A stretch of DNA of 64,000 bases, taken from contig OX459108.1 in NCBI GenBank assembly GCA_949775045.1, forward strand, positions 2,838,935 to 2,902,934, in the 5' to 3' direction. A program made the position numbers and the translations under genes. Source of the stretch: Metridium senile. Its lineage: Eukaryota > Cnidaria > Anthozoa > Actiniaria > Metridiidae. Every line of letters starts with the position of its first letter. Positions within the stretch are counted from its first letter, which is position 1. Below the pieces are notes generated by a model. The model made no database searches. It was not told the origin of the DNA and was given only the letters and a program-made list of their open reading frames with translations. Below are positions 53,807-62,800 of the stretch, one piece after another.

Positions 53807-56800
53807 GGTAAGTAAGTAGGTAAGTAAGTAGGTAAGTAAGTAAGTAAGTAAGTAGGTAAGTAAGTAAGTTAGTTAGTACGTCAGTAAGTAAGTAGGTAAG
53901 TAAGTAAGTTAGTTAGTTAGTTAGTACGTAAGTACGTAGGTAAAAAAGTAAGTGAGTTAGTATGTAAGTTAATAAGTATGTAAGTAAGAAAGAATTAGGT
54001 AAGTTACTGGAGATTCTCTCTATGGGTTTTCCCTGCCTAACGTAGTGTGGCGAATCTTGTAAATAAAATAAAATAAAATAGAATAAGTAAATAAGTATGT
54101 AAGAAAGTAAGTGAGTATGTAAGTAAATAAGTAAGCAAGTTAGTGGGTAATGAATAGAAATGTTTTTAGTGTATAAGTGAAATACAGTTACAGGAGTAAA
54201 ATATCATATGCCCTTGGCGGGACTAAAACCCCAGGGCTTCGGCTTTCTAGTCCGATGTGTTAATTACACCACAAGAACCAATCACGCTGGATACGCAGCC
54301 GGACAATGTAGTATAGGGCAGCTATGGGTCCCCAGGGCGATATTAATCTGTATGGGTTAGTTGGACACCGAAAACGCATTTCTGTGTTCAACTTAACTCT
54401 ACGGGGGAGGGGTCATAAATATTTGTGCACGTGAGAATCAAAATGTACCCCCCACACCTCCCTGCAAATAATTTCTGGTCCCTTAATTTGTCTATTTTAT
54501 ATTTATACAGCTCCACGAAATATCCCATCGTACCAGGTCTTCCAGCACTTTGGATGTTACCATGAACAACTCAACATCACATCATTTTCGTTTGGAGACA
54601 ATTTAAAAAATCCAGACCCCGTTCGCGCATGCGCCGACGCGGTTTTTGATGAAGGCTATAAGACGTTTTATCTACGCAATGGTGGTTACTGTTTATCTGG
54701 TCCAGAGAAGGTCGAAGAGTTTTACCGAGCAAAGAAATCGTCACGATGTAGGAATGGTGTTGGTGGTAATGGAGTGGTCGATGTGTATTTCTTTGGGAAT
54801 CGGGACGGTAAGGTTTAGAGACTTGTATGGATGGATGTAAGTATGAATGCATGGAAATGTTGATAAATTATTGATAAATGAATGAATGGATGAATGAATG
54901 AATGGATGAATGAATGGATGAATGGATGAATGAATGGATGAATGAATGAATGGATGAATTAATAAATAAATAAATGGATGGTTGGTTGGATGAATGAATG
55001 AATAAATGAATAGATGGATGAATTAATTAATAGATGGTTGGTTGAATGAATGGATGGATGAATAAATGAATGTATTTGTGATGATTGATTTGTCTTCTTT
55101 TGCTTTTTCAATTGTTCTTTCTACAGTCAAATGTCCAGTGGCCATCAGACATTCTCTTAACTCCTACTGCATTCAAAAAATCACCAAAGAAATAAACGCA
55201 AACAAGAAACTATATCAACTCGCCCCAACCTTCCTCGACTTGTTCCCAGGACTAAAGGCTACCCCCGGTCAACTCCAGCAAATTTATCAAAACGATCCTG
55301 TGAATGCCGAATGGATGGGGATATATTTGAAAGTCACCAACAGGAATCTTTACATTGCAATGAAATATCTGAAGCAAACTTACGGGAAAGAGTTTAAGAC
55401 AATCGACGATTATAAGACGGTTTTGAAGTTCATGATTAAATCACAGTTTAGTCTTATACCCAAGGTAGTTACAGTTATATTTATAATATTGTAATATAAG
55501 TATACACCTTTATTAAATTTGTCTGATTGAATAGCGAACAGCAAATGCACAATCGGGTTGAAAAGCCGGGGAGATTCCTTTATAAAAGGGTGCGTGCGGG
55601 GGTCCTCGTCGTCCCTTTTATGGTTTGAAATATCAGTGTTTTGGTCCCACTTAGGGTGATAATGGCGACACTGCACACCAGCTGGGGTCCCTTTAAGGGT
55701 ATTAGATCAACAACAATGCTTCTTTTTTTTTTTAATTGTTTGCTACACCTTTTCAAGTTTAAACATCCTGCGAGGTTTTTCAGCCACTTATAAACTTCAC
55801 TCTTGCCTTCGCTTTGAACATTTCAAAGTGTTTATCGTTTGTCACACGGCGTGTCTTTTACATCAAATTCTCGCTTTCTGATTGGTTAACTTGGTTAACT
55901 TTAATTAGGTGGCCACGGTAAGGTGCGTCGCGCTGTAATGGGTGACCGCTAATATAGAGGTACCACTGTATTTGATAATCGCTGTAATCTATTTCAGGAA
56001 CACCACAAGTATTTCAAGTTCTACTTCATGCAGCCAGACAAACCCTTTGGTCGACTTACAAGGATGTGTAACTGGCGAGAAGATCGGGTATTCACTGATC
56101 AACGATTTGCAGGGATCAATCCCATGTCTATACAAAGAGTTGCTTCCCCTTCCAAAGGTACTTCAAAATATCCTCATTGAAGAAACGGTAAACACGAATG
56201 CACAACTCAAAATATTGAGCAAATCATTGCATTCAGGCTGCTACTTTATAGTGTGTAAACTCAGAAAGAGTAAATGTAGATGTAGATGTACCAGTGAGTA
56301 AAATGTACTCAATTTATTGTCATGAGTAAAACCGGACTTTTACTCAAAAAGCGTTGGATCAACGCATTTCGAAAAAATAGGTCATTCCAAGACGGAAAAG
56401 AATATAGGCGTACACCAAAAAAGGTTGTCCAAGGCGATAGGTCATTCCAAGACGGAAAGGAATATAGGCATACACCTATTTGAAAACGGTTGTCCAAGGC
56501 GATAGCTCATTCCAAGACGGAAAGGAATATAGGCGTACACCGAAAAGGTTGTCCAAGGTGATAGGTCATTCCAAGATGGAAAGGAATCATAGGCATACAC
56601 CTATTTCAAAAAGGTTGTCTAAGGCAATAGGTCATTCCAATCGGAAAGGAATTATAGGCATACACCTATTTCAAAAAGGTTGTCCAAGGCGATAGGTCAT
56701 TCCAAGACGGAAAGGAATATAGGCGTACACCAAAAAGGTTGTCCAAGGCGATAGGTCATTCCAAGACGGAAAGGAATATAGGCGTACACCAAAAAGGTTG

Positions 56801-59800
56801 TCCAAGGCAATAGGTCATTCCAAGACGGAAAGCTAAGGAATATAGGCATACACCTATTTGAAAAAGGTTGTCCAAGGCGATAGGTCATTCAAAGACGGAA
56901 AGGCTGCTTATTATAAGGACAAAATTACATCATTTTATATTGTCTGGATAGTCTCTGGCTGTCTTTATTCAAAATGGAACTTTATGAATTGCCACGATAT
57001 ATACATTTGAGGTATTATAATTATTTTTGTTTTTTAATCAATGATTTTGTCTATTTAGGTGGATTCCCATGGACAAGTCTCCATAAAAGACTAAGCACTT
57101 CATTCAACTGGGAGGCAGCCATCTTGGATGCTTTAGGAATGAATATCAGCTTAAAAGAGGTAAATGTTGTTGATGTATTTTTAAGATACGGACCCTTTGA
57201 TATTTGATTGAGGGGGAGGGGGGACGGGGGGACGTGGAGGTGGGTAATTACCCAAAAAAATGCGAGCACAGGTGTAACCTTGAAAAATGGACCACTTAAA
57301 AGTATCCTGATAGAATTACCGTGCAAAGCGGGAAAGAAATCTTGCACTTCACAGCCTCGAGAACAAACAAAATATGCAGCACAAAAAATTGACCAAAATC
57401 CCCCCCCCCCCCCCCCCTCAAATATCTTATTGTCCGTCCCTAAATAGATTAAGAAACGAACTAGTATAGGCCGCGTCGGTGTATAACATACACCTATTTT
57501 AATAGTCGTTGTCGTAATCAAAGCTACAGTCCGCTCTCTGAAGCCTGCAAAGGACGTCGAAAAGATGAGCATAATTTGTCGATATATATATTTCACGTTT
57601 TCTAGAAAAATATTTGTTCCATCATCTACCACTGCAACAACTTGTTATGGTCATATAACACAAACACGTGCAATGAAAAAATATTATGAATAAATCGATA
57701 ACAAGAGAAGAATAACCGACATCCTTTGCAGGATTCATAGTTTGGACAGTAGTTTTGATTACGACAACAGTTTTTAATATATATTACCGATTTATTTTTT
57801 TTTGCAGGCGATCGACCAAGGTCACGTGTTTATTCTTCGGTACCCGTTGCTTGATGGGATACCAGCCAGAAATGAGCCTCCTTCATCAGTCATTAAAGGC
57901 AGGAAGATCATGACTGCAATCTCGCCCATAGCTATCTTTGTCTCTAAGCCAAGTAGGGATAAAAGTCTGCCAAATGAGATTATTTCTGTTGCAATTCAAA
58001 TGGGCCACACCAATGGTAAATAAAATGCAACAATATAGCAAAATGCAAACGCATACATAATAGCGCAAAAGAATTTAACGTAACGTTATGCAATGTAATC
58101 TTATGTGAACTGAATGTAACGTTATGTAACGTAATGTTATGTATGTAATGTAATGTAATGTAATGTAATGTAATGTAATGTAATGCTATGTACGTAATGT
58201 AATGTAATGTAATCTTATGTAACTGAATGTAACGTAATGTAACGTAATGTTATGTATGTAATGTAATGTAATGTAATGTAATGTAATGTAATGTAATGTA
58301 ATGTAATGTAATGTAATGTAATGTAATGTAATGTAATGCTATGTACGTAATGTAATGTAATGTAATCTTATGTAACTGAATGTAACGTAATGTAACGTAA
58401 TGTTATGTATGTAATGTAATGCAATGTAATCTTATGTAACTGAATGTAACGTAATGTAGCGTAATGTTATGTATGTAATGTAATGTAATGTAATCTTATG
58501 TAACTGAATGTAACGTAATGTAGCGTAATGTTATGTACGTAATGTAATGTAATGTAATCTTATGTAACTGAATGTAACGTAATGTAGCGTAATGTTATGT
58601 ACGTAATGTAATGTAATGTAATCTTATGTAACTCAATGTAACGTAATGTAACGTAATGTTATCATTGCTAGAAATTTGGGTCATTGTACAGCGGTTTTCT
58701 TGGGCTCAGATTTTATACGGCTAAAACTTCAAACTTCCGCAATATGATGATTGGGAACCCTGTTTTCAATCCCACAATGCATTTGGAGATAAAATAAACA
58801 AAATGGCTGACCAAGAAAGCTTCCAAGAGTTTTTTTCTTTGTTTTATTTTATTTACAACTTGAAGCTGGATAAAAACATGGCGCCGTTTCTTTGTTTTTT
58901 GCAAATGTTCACAGCCTTCAGGAAGAAAATTGGACAGTTATTCTACGCATGTTTTTGGCTATTTGGACTGTTTAAACAGTGTACTACTGAGATCGATTCG
59001 CGCACTCATCGTAAATGATAATCTTCTACTTCAAATTGAACGAAAAGTACATGGAGGTTGGACGATTTCAATACCAACAGCTCAGGAAGGAATGCTGCTG
59101 TTTATTGTGAATCATTTTTGCAGTGAGTACAAAGATTTATATGTACTGTCATAGTTTTCATTCGCGCACCGAGTGCAATATGCTTAACTCAAAATATATT
59201 ATTTGCCATACATTTTCTTATAAAAAGTGGCAGCCATTTTGTTTATTTTTGCGTGCTACAACGCATGCGCGTCGCCATCTTGACCCAAATTTCTAGCAAT
59301 GATGTATGTAATGTAATGTAATGTAATCTTATGTAACTGAATGTAACGTAATGTAACGTAATGTTATGTATGTAATGTAATGTAATGTAATCTTATGTAA
59401 CTGAATGTAACGTAATGTAACGTAATGTTATGTATGTAATGTAATGTAATGTAATCTTATGTAACTGAATGTAACGTAATGTAACGTAATGCTATGTACG
59501 TAATGTAATGTAATGTAATCTTATGTAACTCAATGTAACGTAATGTAACGTAATGTTATGTAATGTAACGTGACGTAATGTAACACAATTTTATGTAGTG
59601 TAACGTAACGTAACATAACGTAATGTAACGCAATGTAACGCAGTGTTTTAAACGGAACTGAATTTAACTTAATGTAACGTAAGGAAATGTTATGTACGTA
59701 ACGCAACGCAAGGCAACGTAACGTCATGTTTTATAACGCAATTTAACGTAATGTTTTGTAACGCAATGTAACATAACTGAATGTAAGTAAAGTAGCTTTA

Positions 59801-62800
59801 TGAAACGTAAGGTAACATAATGTAACGTAATGTAACTGAATGTAACGTCATGTTTTATAACGCAATGTAACATAATTTTATGTAACGCAATGTAACATAA
59901 CTGAATGTAAGTAAAGTAACTTAATGAAACGTAAGGTAGCATAATGTAGCGTAATGTAACGCAATGTTACACAATGTAACGCAAATACGTAAATTACATG
60001 ACGAAAAACAAATGCATCGAAATGCACTAAAAAAAATTATAATCTAATATTGGCTATACAAATAAAATATAGACAAATAAGTGGCGGAATATCTCGATAA
60101 AAGTCAATGTATGTAAAAACGAAAATATACTTTTTTCTCCTAGATTCCTCCGTATTTACGCCAAACGATGCAGACAAATGGTTACTAGCAAAACAAACCG
60201 TACAAGTGGCTGACTTCGTTTACCTTGGCTCCGTCGAACATCTTCTAAAAACACATCTTTTTGTGGAACCAATTTGTGTTGCTGTGCTCCGCCATTTTAC
60301 TGTCCGGCATCCTTTGCGTCAGCTCTTGCAATTCCACTGTCGAGGAGTCCTGGGAACTAATAAGTTTAATATTAAAAGTTTGACTGGAATCAATGGGACG
60401 TCGGATAGGCTTTTTGGAGTTGGATACGAAGGCGGGTATTTGATGATGAAAAAGGCTTTTGAAGACTTGAGCTGGGATGATACGGACTTTCGTGCGAATA
60501 TCAAGGTGAGGGAATGTGGTGATTTTTTGATCGATTTACATCACTGAATAATTGCGTACTTACTGTGAATGTATTGAAATTGATGTTGTTATAATCACCA
60601 CCATCACCACTACCATCACCAGCAGCAGCATCAGCATCACCATCATCACCAGCATATCATCATCATTGCCATATCTGCATCATCAAAATTATCACCATCA
60701 GCAGCATCATTATCATCACAATATCATCATCATCATCAACATCATTATTACCGTCATCATCACCATCATCATCACCATCATTCGCATATCACCATCATCC
60801 GCATCATCAAATCAGCATCATCATATACATCATCGTCACCTTCATCTTTATCATCATCATCAACTGCAGCAGCAGTACGTATTATCAAAATCATTATCAT
60901 CATCGTCATCATCACCATCACCATTATCAGCATCATTAATATAATCATTATCATCATTATCACGATCATCATTATTATTACTGTTACTTAAAATTGTATT
61001 GACATTTTTTTCTGTATGTACCCTAGAAACGAGGGATGGGTGACAAGTCCAAGGTTCCGTACTTCCCATACAGAGATGACGGCGAGTTGATCTACTCTTG
61101 CATTGAAAGCATGGTTAAAGAATATGTTCATTTGTAAGTAATGATTACATTCTTAGGCCCTGTCCACACGTAGCCGGATATGTTTGGAAACGGAGCTCTT
61201 TCTTTTCCTCCGTTTTCACCCAGTTCCGTCCACACGTAAACGTCGTTTTCGTATGTCGAATACCGAGGTTTACGTAACGCTCTCCAGACTGGAGATGTTT
61301 GAAAACGGAGCTCTTTTCCTCCGTTTTCACCTTCCGTCCACATGTAAACGTGGTTTTCGTATGTCGAATACTGAAGTTTACGTAACGCTCTCCAGACTGG
61401 AGATTTTTGAAAACGGAGCTCTTTTCCTCCGTTTTCACCTTCCGTCCACATGTAAACGTGGTTTTCGTATGTCGAATACTGAAGTTTACGTAACGCTCTC
61501 CAGACTGGAGATTTTTGAAAACGGAGCTCTTTTTCTCCGTTTTCACCTTCCGTCCACAAGTAAACGTCGTTTTCGTATGTCAAATACGGAGGTTTACGTA
61601 ACGCTCTCCAGACTGGAGATTGACTGAGAAAACGGAGGTTTACCTTATACGTGTGGACAGCGAAAACGGAGGTTTTTGAATACGATGACGTCAGAGCAGG
61701 AAATTAGTCTATGCCGCGCCTAATGAATTGTATGGAAGCTGGCGTTTTCGAATCGTTTTCGTTCAGTTCTACGTACGTTTCCGCAACGCAACTCAGCAAA
61801 TTGCAGCGCCACATTTTCAAACAATACACTTTCAATACCACTTCAACTGTCTCCAATGACATGTTAAATTCACCAGTCTGGTGCTTAAATAAGACAAGTT
61901 TCATGTACAAATGTATAATTAGTATTCATTAAAATCCCAATCACCACTTCGGCCTCCGCTACTATATAATCTTCGATCTACGATCCACATTTCGAACAAG
62001 ACAACGTTTTTCAATTCGCTGTACACTGCAAAAACTGCTGAGTAGATACAATTCAGTATATTGAGTTAATCATACATTCAAAATGACACTTTATAGTGAG
62101 TAAACCCAACTCATTATTATTAGAGTAAACATACATGTAGATGTGCCATTTAGTACAATGTACTCAATATATTGAGTTTAACTTCACTTTTACTCACTAT
62201 AGAGTTGGGTTTACTCACTATAAAGTGTCATCCTGAATGCATGATTAACTCAATATACTGATCATGAGTTGTATCTACATGCAATGTATAAGAAAACCAT
62301 ATATTTGTCTTGTATCTTCAGTTACTACAGGGTATCGTGTCATGTCGAAGCTGACCCTGACATTAAAAACTTTCTGAACGAAGTGTCACTGGAAGGAGAG
62401 ATGAAACCAGATGGAGGCAAAGGAAAGGTAAACTTTATACATATCAATAATATTGATACTAATATCTTAAAGAGGGGGACATATGGTATCAGATGTTTTA
62501 ACTCAAATGCAAATGGAAATGAGCGAGTAAACTAGTATAGGCTGCGTCGGTATTATTAGTCAGGCTACCCCGCAGGGGAGCCTGAGTCTCGGTTTATCTT
62601 TTCTATCTATGGGTCTATCGTTGTGTCAAGATTACCTATCATCTATAAATTACTACTCTATGACGTAGCCTGAGTAAACGCACTAAGTGCTTCTAGTTAG
62701 TTCCTAGTATACTTAGTATATCTCTAAGTCTAACTCTTTTACTCCGACGAGGGGCTAAGCTCGACATTTTTTACGATGTTACAAATTTCATTCTATTACC

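Noticed and set aside
54646..54840. Small open frames overlapping the cysteine-rich exon on both strands
   Set aside because: They are shadows of exon 54511-54807, which has correct splice sites and a recognisable domain in its own frame.
60778..61069. Asp/Met-rich minus-strand open frames
   Set aside because: Translation of a trinucleotide microsatellite.
61128..61627. Protein-coding repeats on both strands (TSPVWRALRK-like and RMSNTEVYVTLSRLE-like)
   Set aside because: The 108-bp period is divisible by three and the sequence is a repeat element with inverted ends; there is no independent coding evidence.
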